Notes: generated by a model not told the origin, from the letters alone. A DNA stretch of 64,000 nt from Pacificibacter marinus (GCF_018860665.1 NZ_JAHKPK010000003.1:1-64000), one strand, 5' to 3'. Positions 1 to 9,892 are shown, counted from the stretch's first letter. Translations and numbers: made by a program.

Positions 1-165
1 GTGCATAAGTCTGTCGCCAAAACCAAGACACCCCGTCGAAAGTCCCGGGCCCAATTGCCCGCAAAGCTGTAAGGGACTTGGTTTGCGGAACCCATCAGGG
101 CCAGCGGTCAAAGCCGCGTAAACAGGCCGGACACATGACCGCTTCTGACAAATGCACAAATCTGA
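1..165. other. Left-edge sequence without a recognised gene
   Basis: A plus-strand frame is open from base 1 to a TAA at 70-72. It would encode a short Lys/Arg-rich tail, so it could be the 3' end of a gene that starts outside the window, but 23 codons are too few to identify. The rest, up to the IS remnant, shows no coding signal I can support. It may include one end of the decayed insertion sequence, whose exact boundary I could not place. Confidence 0.2.
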
Positions 166-600
166 TCAAAAATGTCTTGCTATGCAGGAGCCATCCACAC
201 ATGCCTTTCGCTCGAAGGCCAAGGGGCTTTTGCCGCCTAGCGACGAGTGGCGTCGACGCGGATTTACGAGGCCGTTGATATACTGGAAAATCGCGCCTTC
301 GGCCTGGTGTCTGGTTTCCCAGCGGTTGCGCCAGATCAGCTCAGCATTGATCACTGCCTGGCAGGGTATTGCGCAGCAATGTCCCGAGAAGGGGGTTTGA
401 AAAACGTTTCCATCATGGAATTGTCATAACAATTACCTTTTCCGCTCATGGACCCTTTGAAGCCATGCTTTAACAGGCGCTTCTGATTGTCATTTGAACA
501 GTATTGTGACCCACGGATATGTGTGGTGAATGCAGCCCTCTTGCGGTTGTCGCAAAACTACTGCCATATCCAGCGCCCGGATCGCCAGGTCCCTTTTCAT
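166..600 (-). pseudogene. IS3-family transposase OrfB fragments
   Basis: Minus-strand translation gives three recognisable orfB blocks: KRDLAIRALDMA and GCIHH (about 520-590), [16 protein letters not shown] (about 400-480), and the C-terminus AELIWRNRWETR..NPRRRHSSLGGKSPLAFER (166-354). These belong to the DDE catalytic half of IS3 transposases. Frameshifts follow GCIHH, and an insertion of about 43 bp follows the METFFK block. The upstream part of orfB with the first catalytic Asp is gone. This is a relic. Confidence 0.75.
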
Positions 601-935
601 CACGCTGTCGTTAGCTCATCGGTTTTGACCTGCAAAGAAGATGGTGGCCTTGTTCGGGGAAAACGCCCCACCGGGGCCTTTTCTAATCCCTCCAAGTTTA
701 ACGCTTCCCTCGCCTCGCGCAGCAGGCGCACTTCCTTGCGGAGAGGTTCGTTCTCTTTCTCAATGTCCTCGTGCGGCCCAGACATCAAATCATCATGCTG
801 ATGCTTTTGGACCCACTTGTTCAATGTCGAAAGGCCAACACCCAAATCTGATGAAACCTGTGGCCGCGTTAAGCCTCTGAGGGTTGCGATGCGCACAGCA
901 TCACGCCGAAACGCGTCTGTGTATCTCGTTGCCAT
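600..935 (-). pseudogene. IS3-family transposase OrfA, frameshifted
   Basis: The N-terminal 75 or so residues form a typical IS3 OrfA: a helix-turn-helix (GLTRPQVSSDLGVGLSTLNK) followed by the leucine-zipper-like RKEVRLLREAREAL stretch. The normal ending (KATIFFAGQNR, stop) is present near 617-652 but in another frame, separated by an inserted segment of about 44 bp (about 652-695) that contains a GC-rich dyad. The open frame therefore reads through into an unrelated tail. In IS3 elements OrfA is the DNA-binding half of the transposase; here it is probably inactive. Confidence 0.75.
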
Positions 936-959
936 TCATTCTCTCCTTCATAGCAAATA

Positions 960-1212
960 TTGCTTGCAAGAGATCGGAACCAAACGGCGACAAGGCCACT
1001 TTGCAAAAGCACGCCTAGAAAGTTCAGGTCGCTCACTCAAGGAAATTGCAGCAGATCTGGGATTCGCCGACGGGTCGCGTTTCAGCCATTGTTTCAAACG
1101 CAGAACGGATATGTCGCCGGGCGCATATCGTGCAAATGTGAGCCGCCCTGACGGAGACGATCTAACCGAACTGAGGCGCAGTTTTTCTGATTGGCCGCGA
1201 GGATCGGGCTGA
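960..1212 (+). pseudogene. 3' remnant of an AraC-family regulator
   Basis: From about 985 the plus strand encodes the second helix-turn-helix of an AraC/XylS regulator: ARLESSGRSLKEIAADLGFA followed by SRFSHCFKRRTDMSPGAYR, ending at TGA 1210-1212. The ligand-binding domain and first helix-turn-helix are absent. The open frame instead runs back into the IS3 relic at its 5' side. The insertion or a later deletion therefore seems to have removed the rest of the gene. The fragment has no start of its own and is unlikely to be functional. Confidence 0.7.
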
Positions 1213-1340
1213 TTTTTGAACAGCGTACTTTGGATGAACGGCGACGTCGGCACGCCTTGAAAACACCAAGAAGACACAAGAGCACAGAGCCACATGGCAT
1301 ATAACAACGTGCGCCCCAACATGGGCGTCGGGGCATCACG

Positions 1341-2474
1341 CTATTTGTTGCCCTGCCCCAAAAGAGGGGCGGAACGATCCTCTGATTTGATGCTGCGCGA
1401 AAACTTGATCGGCGTGCCAAGCCCTGAAATCCCGTCTGCCTCGACCTGAAGACCGCGCGCGATAGCTTGCGGGTCGGCTAAGGCTTCGGACACGCGGTTG
1501 ATCGGGCCGGCGGGCACTTTGGCCTGCTCTAACGCGTCAATCAAATCGCTACGTGTGCGCATCAAGGTTTTCGCGGTGATCACATCGGTCAGCACGCTTC
1601 GGTTCGCCACACGGTCTGCATTGGTCGCGAATTTAGGCGAGACCGCCATATCGCCCAAGCCAAGTACGTCGCAAAATGACGCAAATTGGCGATCATTGCC
1701 GCAGGTCACGATCAGATGGCCATCACTGGCGGGGAACACCTGATAGGGCGCGATATTCGGATGAGCGTTGCCAAGGCGTTTTGGCTCAACCCCGCCAATC
1801 AAAAAGTTCGATGCCTGATTGGCCAGCACGGAAATGCCTGTGTCAAACAACGACAGATCCACATGCTGCCCTTTGCCCGACCGCTCCCGTTCTGCCAAAG
1901 CGGCCTGCACACCGATCACACCGTAAAGACCGGTGAAAATATCGATCCAGGCCACGCCAACCTTTTGCGGGTCGCCATCAGGGTCGCCGGTCAAATCCAT
2001 GATGCCCGACATACCTTGGATCAAGAAATCATAACCGGGCTGCAAGGCGCGTGGCCCCGTTTGCCCGAAACCAGTAATTGATGCATAGACAAGTCGCGGA
2101 TTGAGCGCAGACATGCTGGCATAATCAAGTCCATATTTATCAAGCCCGCCGACTTTGAAATTCTCAATCACCACATCTGCCTCTGCGATCAAGGCTTTTA
2201 GGTTTTCCAGATCGTCAGCGTTTTGAAAATCGCAAATGACCGACGCCTTACCGCGATTGGCGCATTGAAAATAGGCCGACACCCGTTCTGTGCCGCCATC
2301 CGGGCGCTCCCGTTCAATGAACGGAGGCCCCCATTGACGGGTATCATCGCCGCTTGGACTTTCGATTTTAATGACCTCAGCCCCCAGATCGGCCAAGGTT
2401 TGACCGATCCAAGGACCCGCAAGAATGCGGGCAAGTTCAACGACCTTAAGGCCTTTTAGCGGTGTCTCATCCAA
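1341..2474 (-). CDS. Class III CoA-transferase (CaiB/BaiF), glutarate-type
   Basis: Family III CoA-transferases move CoA between carboxylates through an aspartyl-CoA thioester. The protein has 377 residues, full length for the family, with the N-terminal [17 protein letters not shown] signature and the catalytic Asp at 178 (AWIDIFTG). It overlaps the end of gcdH by 8 bp. Class III transferases next to glutaryl-CoA dehydrogenase are known in bacteria, and the human relative SUGCT is a glutarate CoA-transferase, so glutarate or a similar dicarboxylate is the likely acceptor (inference). It is the last gene of the 17-gene array. No clear terminator follows; only a weak GC dyad lies near 1313-1334. 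Confidence 0.85.
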   Translation of the reverse strand: MDETPLKGLKVVELARILAGPWIGQTLADLGAEVIKIESPSGDDTRQWGPPFIERERPDGGTERVSAYFQCANRGKASVICDFQNADDLENLKALIAEADVVIENFKVGGLDKYGLDYASMSALNPRLVYASITGFGQTGPRALQPGYDFLIQGMSGIMDLTGDPDGDPQKVGVAWIDIFTGLYGVIGVQAALAERERSGKGQHVDLSLFDTGISVLANQASNFLIGGVEPKRLGNAHPNIAPYQVFPASDGHLIVTCGNDRQFASFCDVLGLGDMAVSPKFATNADRVANRSVLTDVITAKTLMRTRSDLIDALEQAKVPAGPINRVSEALADPQAIARGLQVEADGISGLGTPIKFSRSIKSEDRSAPLLGQGNK

Positions 2475-3678
2475 AGGCTTGCAATCCTGTTTGCGCGCGT
2501 CCCAAGATCAACGCATGAACGTCATGCGTGCCCTCATAGGTGTTCACGGTTTCAAGGTTTTGCGCATGACGGATCACGTGGTATTCGGCCTGAATGCCGT
2601 TGCCGCCGTGCATATCGCGTGCCAAGCGCGCAATATCCAAGGACTTGCCACAGTTGTTGCGTTTGATCATCGAAATCATCTCAGGCGCGAATTTTCCTTC
2701 GTCCATCAAACGGCCCACGCGCAGGCTGGCCTGCAGGCCAAGGGCGATCTCGGTTTGCATATCAGCCAGTTTTTTCTGGAACAATTGCGTGGCCGCCAAT
2801 GGGCGACCAAACTGAATGCGATCCATACCGTATTGATGCGAGCGGAACCAACAGTCTTCAGCCGCGCCCAAGACGCCCCAACTGATGCCATAACGCGCGC
2901 GGTTCAAACAGCCAAACGGCCCACTCATACCTTCAACATTGGGCAGGATCGCATCCTCTGACACCTCGACGTCCTGCATGACAATCTCGCCTGTGATTGA
3001 TGTGCGCAGGCTCAACTTGCCTTCGATTTTCGGCGCGCTCAAACCCGCCATGCCCTTTTCTAGAACAAAGCCACGCACCTTGCCGCCATGCGCTTCGGAT
3101 TTGGCCCAAACCACGAACACATCCGCGATTGGTGCGTTGGAAATCCACGTTTTGGACCCGACGAGACGATAGCCGCCATCGGTTTTGATCGCGCGGGTGC
3201 GCATCCCACTAGGGTCAGATCCCGCGTCAGGTTCAGTCAGACCGAAACAACCGATCCATTCACCAGCGGCCAGTTTTGGTAGGTATTTTTTCTTTTGCGC
3301 TTCTGATCCATAGGCAAGGATCGGGTACATCACCAAAGACGATTGCACCGACATCATAGACCGATAACCAGAATCCACACGTTCCACTTCGCGCGCAACA
3401 AGCCCATAAGATACATAGCCAGCACCAAGCCCGCCGTATTCTTCGGGCACTGTGACCCCCAAAAGACCCGCCTCGCCCATGCGTTGGAAAATCTCGGGAT
3501 CAGTGGCCTCATTCAAATAGGCTTCTGTGACCCGTGGAGCCATTTCTTCATCGGCAAAAGCGCGTACAGATTCACTGAACATGCGTTCATCATCGGTGAG
3601 CTGATCATCCAGCAAAAACGGGTCTTGCCAATTGAAAGAAGCACCTTTGTGCGTCGTTGTTTTCGCGATGTCATTCAT
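2467..3678 (-). CDS. gcdH: Glutaryl-CoA dehydrogenase
   Basis: A soluble FAD enzyme that oxidises and decarboxylates glutaryl-CoA to crotonyl-CoA. It has 403 residues, usual for GcdH. The acyl-CoA dehydrogenase blocks [31 protein letters not shown] and [14 protein letters not shown] are present. The C-terminal [20 protein letters not shown] is the GcdH signature, with the catalytic base Glu at 382. A GGAG ribosome-binding site precedes the ATG at 3678. Its product enters beta-oxidation through the FadJ-type protein and thiolase upstream in the same array. Its presence suggests that a C5 or alpha-substituted glutaryl intermediate arises in the pathway. Confidence 0.92.
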   Translation of the reverse strand: MNDIAKTTTHKGASFNWQDPFLLDDQLTDDERMFSESVRAFADEEMAPRVTEAYLNEATDPEIFQRMGEAGLLGVTVPEEYGGLGAGYVSYGLVAREVERVDSGYRSMMSVQSSLVMYPILAYGSEAQKKKYLPKLAAGEWIGCFGLTEPDAGSDPSGMRTRAIKTDGGYRLVGSKTWISNAPIADVFVVWAKSEAHGGKVRGFVLEKGMAGLSAPKIEGKLSLRTSITGEIVMQDVEVSEDAILPNVEGMSGPFGCLNRARYGISWGVLGAAEDCWFRSHQYGMDRIQFGRPLAATQLFQKKLADMQTEIALGLQASLRVGRLMDEGKFAPEMISMIKRNNCGKSLDIARLARDMHGGNGIQAEYHVIRHAQNLETVNTYEGTHDVHALILGRAQTGLQAFG

Positions 3679-3728
3679 CGTCTTACTCCGTTCATAAGTA
3701 AATGTATCAAGGCGTCCTGCCCCGCGCT

Positions 3729-4754
3729 TTACAGCTTTGTCTCAACAATATTCCATGCGGTCTCGGCACGCAGTCGCGCCAAATGCCCCAACTTCAGCGC
3801 CTTCTCAGAGGCCGCGTTGCCGTCCAAACCGCGCTTGTAAACGCCTTGGATGATGGCCGCGCTGCGAAACAGTGAAAAGACCACGAAAAACAGATGGTTG
3901 GTCACAGGCGCGCGCCCTGCGTATTTGCAGTAAAGATCCAAAAATTCTTGTTCCGTCGGAATACCAAGCGCCTTGTGATCCAACCCCTTCAGGCGTCCTG
4001 TCGGCAAAACATCGGCGTGGTACAACGCGCAGACATAGCCCAAATCCGCCAGCGGGTGACCCAAGGTGCACAGTTCCCAATCAAGCAGGGCCAAGATTTT
4101 CGGATCGTCTCCGCCCGCAATCACATTGCCCGGACGAAAATCGCCATGAACAAGCGCCGCTTCGCCATCTTCGACGACGTTTTCAGGCAACCACTCCATC
4201 AATCTGTCCATTGCCAAAATCGTTTCGGTTTCTGTCGCCTTGTACTGCTTGGTCCAACGCGAAATTTGACGTGTCAAAAAACCATCAGGGCGACCAAAAT
4301 CAGACAGGCCAACAGCATCGACATCCACCGCATGAAGCGCCGCCAGCGAGCGGATAAAATCATCGTAAAACACGCGGCGCTGATCTGGTGTCATCCCCGG
4401 CAAAGACGGGTCTTGGTAGATCGGACCTTTGACCATATCCATCACGTAAAATTCTGTGCCGATCACATCGCGGTCCATACACAATGCCAACATTTGCGGT
4501 ACAGGCACGGAGGTATCGGCAAGCGCTGCCATGACGCGATATTCACGATCAACCGCATGGGCAGAAGGCAATAAAGTCCCCGCAGGTTTCTTGCGCAGAA
4601 CATAGTCTTTGCCCCCTGCCGTGATTTGATAGGTCGGGTTGCTTTGGCCTGCGGTGAATTGGGTCAAAACCATATCCCCCGAAAACCCTTCAACGTTTTC
4701 AGTCAAGTAGCGATGCAACGCTTGTGTATCAAAATCTATCTGCGGCGAACTCAT
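3729..4754 (-). CDS. ACAD10/11-type acyl-CoA kinase (APH fold)
   Basis: A protein-kinase-like (aminoglycoside phosphotransferase fold) enzyme of 341 residues. Visible motifs are a Gly-rich loop region ([11 protein letters not shown]), the LRKKP Lys, the catalytic loop HGDFRPGN at 203-210 and the metal-binding LDWEL with Asp225. Sequence and motif order match the N-terminal kinase domain of mammalian ACAD10/ACAD11 and LvaA of the Pseudomonas levulinate pathway. In those systems the kinase phosphorylates the gamma-hydroxyl of 4-hydroxyacyl-CoAs. It overlaps the upstream fadJ-type gene by 4 bp. Its expected partner, an ACAD11-type dehydrogenase, lies at 11957-13189 in the same array. Confidence 0.85.
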   Translation of the reverse strand: MSSPQIDFDTQALHRYLTENVEGFSGDMVLTQFTAGQSNPTYQITAGGKDYVLRKKPAGTLLPSAHAVDREYRVMAALADTSVPVPQMLALCMDRDVIGTEFYVMDMVKGPIYQDPSLPGMTPDQRRVFYDDFIRSLAALHAVDVDAVGLSDFGRPDGFLTRQISRWTKQYKATETETILAMDRLMEWLPENVVEDGEAALVHGDFRPGNVIAGGDDPKILALLDWELCTLGHPLADLGYVCALYHADVLPTGRLKGLDHKALGIPTEQEFLDLYCKYAGRAPVTNHLFFVVFSLFRSAAIIQGVYKRGLDGNAASEKALKLGHLARLRAETAWNIVETKL

Positions 4755-6832
4755 GGCTCTGCCCTTTCTACATTTAGGTCGGCGAAAGTGCGGCCTGTGG
4801 CGACCATGTCGCGCAAAAGCTCAGGCACGCGCCAAAAATAAGGGTCTTGGATGGCATAGGCTTCGATACGATTGATCAAGGCCTGCGGCCCGATTTGATC
4901 GGCCAAATGCATCGGACCACCTTTGTGACGCGGAAAGCCGTAGCCGAACAATTGGACCGCATCGATATCAACAGGGCGCAGCGCGATCCCCTCTTGGATA
5001 ACACCAGTGGCTTCCATGATCATCGCTGTAAGACAACGGTCAACGATGTCTTGATGGCTAAACTCTTGCGGCGTCAGACCAAGCGCTTTGCGCTCTGCAT
5101 GCATGATGTCTACCGCGCCAGCGTTTGTCCCCGTTTTCTTAGTGCCCTCGTAGACATAATATCCCGCTTCGGTTTTACGTCCGAACCAACCTTGATCGAC
5201 GATCCGGTCCGCAATCGGCGAATAGCGTTCTTCGGGCGGGCGCGTTGCCGCCTTGCGGTCGCGTGTGGCCTTGGCCACATCCAACCCCGCCAAATCGCCA
5301 ACAGCAAACGGCCCCATGGCAAAGCCAAAGCCCTCAAGCGCTTGATCCACATCCGAAAAATCAGCACCATCCAGAACCAAATATTCGCAAGCCTTGCGAT
5401 AAGTGGTCAAAATACGATTGCCGATGAACCCGTCGCAGACCTCAGAACGCACAGGCACTTTGCGGATCATTCGCGCGACTTCGAACACGGTTGCGGTGAC
5501 TTCAGGCGCAGTTTTTGCCCCAACGACAACTTCCAGTAGACGCATGATATGTGCGGGCGAAAAGAAATGCAGTCCGATAACATCTTGCGGCCGCTTGGTG
5601 GCTTCAGCAATTTCATTTACATCCAAGTAGGACGTGTTGGTCGCCAAAATACAGCCCTGTTTGCATACGGCATCGAGCTTGGCAAAAATGCCGGTCTTGG
5701 TCGCCATGTCTTCAAAGATCGCCTCGATCACCAGATCAACGTCAGACAGCGCCGTAATATCAGTCACGCAAGACAATGCACCAATGGCTGCGGCATGACT
5801 GTCAGCTGTCAGCTTGCCACGTTTGAGCGCCCCAGTCAGATTGGCCTCAATCGCCTTTTGCGCCCGCGCGGCGGCTTCAACTTGCGTCTCGATCAAAGTC
5901 ACAGGACGCCCTGCGATCAAAATCGCCGTGGCAATACCGACGCCCATAGTTCCGCCGCCGACAACACCGACCGTCTCAACAGTCCGTGTCTGCGCCCCGC
6001 GTTCTGGGATTTTGGTCGTCGCACGTTCAGCAAAAAAGGCATGGACCAATCCAGCGCGTTCTTCACCTTGCATTAATTCCATGAACAAGGCGCGTTCGCG
6101 TTTTAAACCTTCATCAATAGGCAAGGTTGCGGCTTCAATTGCATCAATCGCACGCTGTGGTGCGGTCAATCCCTTTGCGTATTTTGCGCGGGCCGCAGAA
6201 AGTGCTGCGTCATCAGCCATGACGGTTAGATCATCGGTGGGTCGTGCCGTCAGATTACCAGCCAAAATATCACGCGCAGCCATTAGTCCTGCATCGCGCG
6301 GATCGCCTTGGTCAAGACGCGCGATGATGCCCAGCTCCAGCGCTTCACTGTCCGCCACATGGCGGCCCTTGCAGATGATATCTATGACGGGCGCAATCCC
6401 TGTCAAACGGGTCAAACGTTGGGTGCCCCCAGCCCCTGGCAGCAACCCAAGCGTCACTTCGGGCAGTCCCACTTTGACGCCTTCGATCCCCACCCGCAGA
6501 TGGGTTGCAAGCGCCAGTTCCAGCGCGCCACCAAAGGCCACGCCATGCAGCACAGACACAACAGGTTTCGCGCTGTCATTGAGTGCCTTCAACAGATCCG
6601 GCAAGGTCGGTGTTTCCGCAGCCCGCGCGAAATCTTTGATATCCGCGCCCGCCGAAAACAAACGCCCCTCACCGTACAACACAATCGCGCGCACTGAAGT
6701 GTCAGCGACAAGCTCAGCCAGCGCGTCAAACACAGCAGACCGCAAGGCAACGCCAAGTGCATTCACAGGTGGCTTTGTCAGGCAAATCAATCCGATATCG
6801 CCATCTCGTTCTACACGTACGATGTCACTCAT
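4751..6832 (-). CDS. FadJ-type enoyl-CoA hydratase/3-hydroxyacyl-CoA dehydrogenase
   Basis: A bifunctional beta-oxidation enzyme of 693 residues. The N-terminal crotonase domain carries both catalytic glutamates (Glu105 in GGALELAL, Glu125 in GLPEVTLG). The dehydrogenase domain starts near 287 with GVVGGGTMGVGIA for NAD binding, followed by LHFFSPAHIM with the catalytic His. It should hydrate trans-2-enoyl-CoA and oxidise the 3-hydroxyacyl-CoA for the thiolase encoded just upstream, whose stop overlaps this start by 4 bp. The length fits the shorter FadJ/PaaC-like alphaproteobacterial form rather than FadB. Chain-length specificity cannot be read from the sequence. Confidence 0.9.
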   Translation of the reverse strand: MSDIVRVERDGDIGLICLTKPPVNALGVALRSAVFDALAELVADTSVRAIVLYGEGRLFSAGADIKDFARAAETPTLPDLLKALNDSAKPVVSVLHGVAFGGALELALATHLRVGIEGVKVGLPEVTLGLLPGAGGTQRLTRLTGIAPVIDIICKGRHVADSEALELGIIARLDQGDPRDAGLMAARDILAGNLTARPTDDLTVMADDAALSAARAKYAKGLTAPQRAIDAIEAATLPIDEGLKRERALFMELMQGEERAGLVHAFFAERATTKIPERGAQTRTVETVGVVGGGTMGVGIATAILIAGRPVTLIETQVEAAARAQKAIEANLTGALKRGKLTADSHAAAIGALSCVTDITALSDVDLVIEAIFEDMATKTGIFAKLDAVCKQGCILATNTSYLDVNEIAEATKRPQDVIGLHFFSPAHIMRLLEVVVGAKTAPEVTATVFEVARMIRKVPVRSEVCDGFIGNRILTTYRKACEYLVLDGADFSDVDQALEGFGFAMGPFAVGDLAGLDVAKATRDRKAATRPPEERYSPIADRIVDQGWFGRKTEAGYYVYEGTKKTGTNAGAVDIMHAERKALGLTPQEFSHQDIVDRCLTAMIMEATGVIQEGIALRPVDIDAVQLFGYGFPRHKGGPMHLADQIGPQALINRIEAYAIQDPYFWRVPELLRDMVATGRTFADLNVERAEP

Positions 6833-8028
6833 TGATCAGCTCCGTCCATCCGTTCAATAATCATCGCAATGCCTTGACCAAAGCCAATGCACATGGACAA
6901 ACAGGCATAGCGCCCTTGGGTTCTTTCCAACTGGCGCAGTCCTGTCAGGATCAATCGCGCCCCCGATGCACCCAGTGGGTGACCAATCGCGATGGCCCCG
7001 CCATTGGGATTTATGCGGCTGTCGTCATCCGCCAAACCAAGCGCCGCGTTGCAGGCCAAGACCTGCGAGGCGAAGGCTTCGTTCACTTCGATCACGTCCA
7101 TATCTGCCAGTGTCAGCCCCGCACGCGTCAAAGCTTTGGGGATGGCAAACGCTGGCCCGATCCCCATCACGCGAGGGGCAACCCCTGACACAGCACCCGC
7201 CAAAATACGGGCACGCGGGATACCAAACCCACGCGCGCCAATGACCAGAGCAGCAGCCCCGTCATTGATGCCCGACGCATTGGCAGCCGTCACGACGCCA
7301 CCGTCAAACAAGCTGCGCATACTGGCAAGTTTTTCCAAATTCCCTCCGGGCCGCGGGTGTTCATCCACCTCAACCGTGGTCACGCTGCGCTTGGGGCATT
7401 TGACCTCAATCGGTGTGATTTCATCTTTGAAAAAACCGTCCGCGCGTGCAGCTTCGTATTTGGATTGGCTCGCCAAGGCATAGACGTCACAGGCCGCACG
7501 ACTGATGTCGAACTCTGCCGCCAAATTGTCTGCCGTTTGTGGCATCGTGTCCGTTCCAAAGGCGGCACCAAAGGTCGCATTCGGGAAAGGTTTGCCTGCT
7601 GTGGCATCATGTATTTCCACCTGCCGTGACCACGCAGTGCCAGATTTTGACATCACCAATGGCGCACGGGTCATGCTTTCAACGCCGCCAGCCACCAACA
7701 AAGCGCCATCGCCAAGCGTAACAGCGCGCGCCGCATCCAGCGCCGCAGACAGGCTTGAGCCACATAAGCGATTGACCGTTTGCCCGCCTACGGTGTCAGG
7801 CAGCCCCGCCAAAAGCGCCGAGAACCGCGCCATGTTGCGGCTGTCTTCGCCGGATTGGCTGACATTGCCCATAATCACGTCTTCGAATTGATCCAGTGGA
7901 AAGTCACCTCGCGCCAGCAAGGCCCGAATGACATCCGCCATCAAATCGTCAGGACGTATGCCCGCCAAGGCACCGCCATGACGGCCAAAGGGACTGCGCA
8001 GCCCGTCGTAAATATATGCATCAAGCAT
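6829..8028 (-). CDS. Acetyl-CoA acyltransferase (thiolase)
   Basis: Degradative thiolase of 399 residues that cleaves 3-oxoacyl-CoA with CoA. The nucleophilic Cys89 (NRLCGSS), His350 (GGAIAIGHPLGASGAR) and Cys380 (CIGFGQG) are all present. The N-terminus (YIYDGLRSPFGRHGGALA) resembles 3-oxoadipyl-CoA thiolases of the PcaF/PaaJ group, so a dicarboxylyl-CoA substrate is possible. This would agree with the nearby glutaryl-CoA dehydrogenase. It overlaps the fadJ-type gene and follows the aldehyde dehydrogenase gene by 12 bp, so it is probably co-transcribed and coupled. Confidence 0.9.
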   Translation of the reverse strand: MLDAYIYDGLRSPFGRHGGALAGIRPDDLMADVIRALLARGDFPLDQFEDVIMGNVSQSGEDSRNMARFSALLAGLPDTVGGQTVNRLCGSSLSAALDAARAVTLGDGALLVAGGVESMTRAPLVMSKSGTAWSRQVEIHDATAGKPFPNATFGAAFGTDTMPQTADNLAAEFDISRAACDVYALASQSKYEAARADGFFKDEITPIEVKCPKRSVTTVEVDEHPRPGGNLEKLASMRSLFDGGVVTAANASGINDGAAALVIGARGFGIPRARILAGAVSGVAPRVMGIGPAFAIPKALTRAGLTLADMDVIEVNEAFASQVLACNAALGLADDDSRINPNGGAIAIGHPLGASGARLILTGLRQLERTQGRYACLSMCIGFGQGIAMIIERMDGADQ

Positions 8029-8040
8029 GCTTTAAGTCCT

Positions 8041-9501
8041 TTATGGCGCTGAGAATTTTCCCGCGGCCTGCATCTTTTCGATGGAGGGCATGGATTTGAT
8101 CTCAAGAAACTCTTCCAGTCCGATGAGACCACCTTCGCGGCCATTGCCGGACCGTTTGTAACCCCCAAGCGGTGCGCCAAAACTGGTGCCCTGCCCGTTG
8201 ATCCCGATATTGCCTGCGCGAATTTGCGCAGCAACTCGCGCCGCACGGCTGGCACTGCCAGTTTGGACATAGGCGGCAAGGCCATAGTCGGTGTCATTGG
8301 CAATTGCGATGGCGTCTTCTTCGGTCTCAAACGGGATAATGCACAGCACAGGCCCGAAAACCTCTTCACGCGCGATGGTCATATCATTGCTGACATCCGC
8401 AAAAACTGTTGGACGCACGAAATAGCCCACCTCAAAGCCATCAGGACGGCCAAGCCCTCCCGCCACCAAACGCGCGCCATCATCGATGCCCACTTGAATG
8501 AGGGATTGAACGCGTTCGAATTGCGCTTTGTTGGCCAACGGTCCGATATGTGGGCCCTCTTTGGCAGGATCATCAATCGGTTGCGCGCTGGCCTGTTTAG
8601 CCACCATATCCACCACTTGATCGTATATGCTGCGTTCCACCAACATACGTGTCGGGGCGTTACACCCTTGACCTGTGTTCATAAAACACCGCGCTGTCGA
8701 GGCCGTCACACAGGTCTGCAAATCGGCATCCGCAAACACGATGTTCGGGGATTTTCCACCCAGTTCAAGCGTCACGCGTTTGATCGTCTCGGCAGCATCA
8801 CGGGTAACCATGGCACCAGCACGGGTTGAGCCGGTAAAGGATAACATCGCAATGTCTGGATGGCGCGACATGGCCGAGCCAACGGTTGGACCATCACCAA
8901 AGACAAGATTGAAAACGCCAGCCGGAAAGCCCGCCTCATGCATGAAGTCCGCAAACAAAGCCGCAGATATTGGTGTCAATTCAGACGGTTTCAAAACACA
9001 AGTCGCCCCCGCTGCAAGTGCGGGCAGAACTTTCGGCACAATCTGAAAGATCGGCCAGTTCCAAGGCGTGATCAGACCACAAACACCAATCGGCTCTTTG
9101 TGCATGATGTCCCCGTTGGACAGGGTTTCAGTGCTTTCAAGTTCTTCCAAAGCTGCGATAAATTGATCGACATGGCGTGAGGCACTGCCCGCTTGGGCGT
9201 TGCGCGACAAGGTGATCGGCGCGCCCATTTCAGACGAAATCGCCTGTGCCATTTCCTCATTTCGATCAATCATCACCTTTTGCAAGGCACGAAACAACGC
9301 GATGCGTTCGGCTTTGGTTGTTTTTGAATAGGTCTTGAAAGCCTTGGACGCGGCTGCAACGGCATCATCCACATCAGCCGCAGAGCCCAAAGTCACTGTG
9401 CCGATCTGCGCCTCGGTCGCGGGGTTGATGATGGGAAAGTCGCGCCCATCAGATGAGGAAACCCAAGCGCCGTTGATGTATTGTTTATCTAGCGTTTTCA
9501 T
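8041..9501 (-). CDS. NAD(P)-dependent aldehyde dehydrogenase
   Basis: Aldehyde dehydrogenase superfamily, 486 residues. Cofactor and catalytic residues are present: Asn147 in PWNWP, Glu246 in ELGGK and the nucleophile Cys280 in NTGQGCNAPTR. The ATG at 9501 is chosen because a longer frame to 9651 would cover most of the upstream gene and adds a non-homologous tail. It would oxidise an aldehyde to the free acid. In this array the aldehyde probably comes from the GMC oxidoreductase, and the acid would be activated by a CoA-transferase. The NTGQGC variant (Gly before Cys) occurs in a subset of the family and does not remove any catalytic residue. Confidence 0.9.
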   Translation of the reverse strand: MKTLDKQYINGAWVSSSDGRDFPIINPATEAQIGTVTLGSAADVDDAVAAASKAFKTYSKTTKAERIALFRALQKVMIDRNEEMAQAISSEMGAPITLSRNAQAGSASRHVDQFIAALEELESTETLSNGDIMHKEPIGVCGLITPWNWPIFQIVPKVLPALAAGATCVLKPSELTPISAALFADFMHEAGFPAGVFNLVFGDGPTVGSAMSRHPDIAMLSFTGSTRAGAMVTRDAAETIKRVTLELGGKSPNIVFADADLQTCVTASTARCFMNTGQGCNAPTRMLVERSIYDQVVDMVAKQASAQPIDDPAKEGPHIGPLANKAQFERVQSLIQVGIDDGARLVAGGLGRPDGFEVGYFVRPTVFADVSNDMTIAREEVFGPVLCIIPFETEEDAIAIANDTDYGLAAYVQTGSASRAARVAAQIRAGNIGINGQGTSFGAPLGGYKRSGNGREGGLIGLEEFLEIKSMPSIEKMQAAGKFSAP

Positions 9502-9511
9502 TACCTTATAC

Positions 9512-9892
9512 CTACAGCATGTCGTGCTCTTCGAGCACGTTGCGCGCGTGGCGGAAACATTCCAAACCTTGGGGAACACCACAGTAAATACCGATAATGT
9601 GCAAAATCGCGCGGATTTCTTCTTTGGTGACACCGTTTTTGATGGCTCCACGACAATGGATTTCCCATTCGGTCATTTTGCCAAGGGCCGCCAACATCGT
9701 CAGGTTCAACATCGAACGGGTCTTGTGGTCGATCGCTTCATCGCCCCAGCCAAAGCCCCAGCACCAAGCGGTCATGGCCTCTTGGAACGGCAGTGAGAAA
9801 TCATCAGCCGCAGCCAGATTTTTCTCGACATATTCAGCGCCCACAACGGCCTTGCGGTTTTTCAGGCCTTCTTCGAATAGTTTTTCGTCCAT
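9512..9892 (-). CDS. Carboxymuconolactone decarboxylase-like protein
   Basis: A 126-residue all-helical protein of the PcaC/AhpD superfamily. The typical block IHCRGAIKNGVTKEEI followed by GLECFRHARNVLEE resembles gamma-carboxymuconolactone decarboxylase; the CxxCH redox pair of AhpD is absent. The ATG at 9892 has a GGAG ribosome-binding site and is preferred over an upstream start at 9940, which would run into the neighbouring coding region. No other protocatechuate-branch gene is present, so a real 4-carboxymuconolactone substrate is doubtful. A decarboxylation or lactone step specific to this pathway is a reasonable alternative. Confidence 0.8.
   Translation of the reverse strand: MDEKLFEEGLKNRKAVVGAEYVEKNLAAADDFSLPFQEAMTAWCWGFGWGDEAIDHKTRSMLNLTMLAALGKMTEWEIHCRGAIKNGVTKEEIRAILHIIGIYCGVPQGLECFRHARNVLEEHDML

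Larger units (their letters stand above)
166..935 (-). mobile_element. Decayed IS3-family insertion sequence
   Basis: Pieces of both IS3-family transposase genes lie in the right order on the minus strand: orfA first (935 down to about 617), then two pieces of orfB. Most of the orfB N-terminal half is missing, because orfA sequence ends next to a mid-orfB stretch near base 600. Two extra segments of about 43 bp, at roughly 352-394 and 652-695, interrupt otherwise alignable transposase sequence. Frames are broken at several points, so the element cannot make transposase. Terminal inverted repeats and target-site duplications could not be defined. Confidence 0.8.

Noticed and set aside
166-935. 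Intact IS3 transposon
   Set aside because: Most of the first half of orfB is missing, frames are broken and ends cannot be defined.
948-1322. Minus-strand open frame opposite the AraC remnant
   Set aside because: It has no recognisable domain and runs antisense to clear AraC helix-turn-helix sequence; it is a chance frame.
4847-8052. Long plus-strand frames opposite the FadJ-type and thiolase genes (up to 348 codons)
   Set aside because: They mirror the codon pattern of strongly supported genes on the minus strand and have no family similarity.
9502-9651. Longer N-terminus for the aldehyde dehydrogenase
   Set aside because: It covers most of the upstream decarboxylase-like gene in another frame, has no family similarity, and the ATG at 9501 gives a normal ALDH N-terminus.
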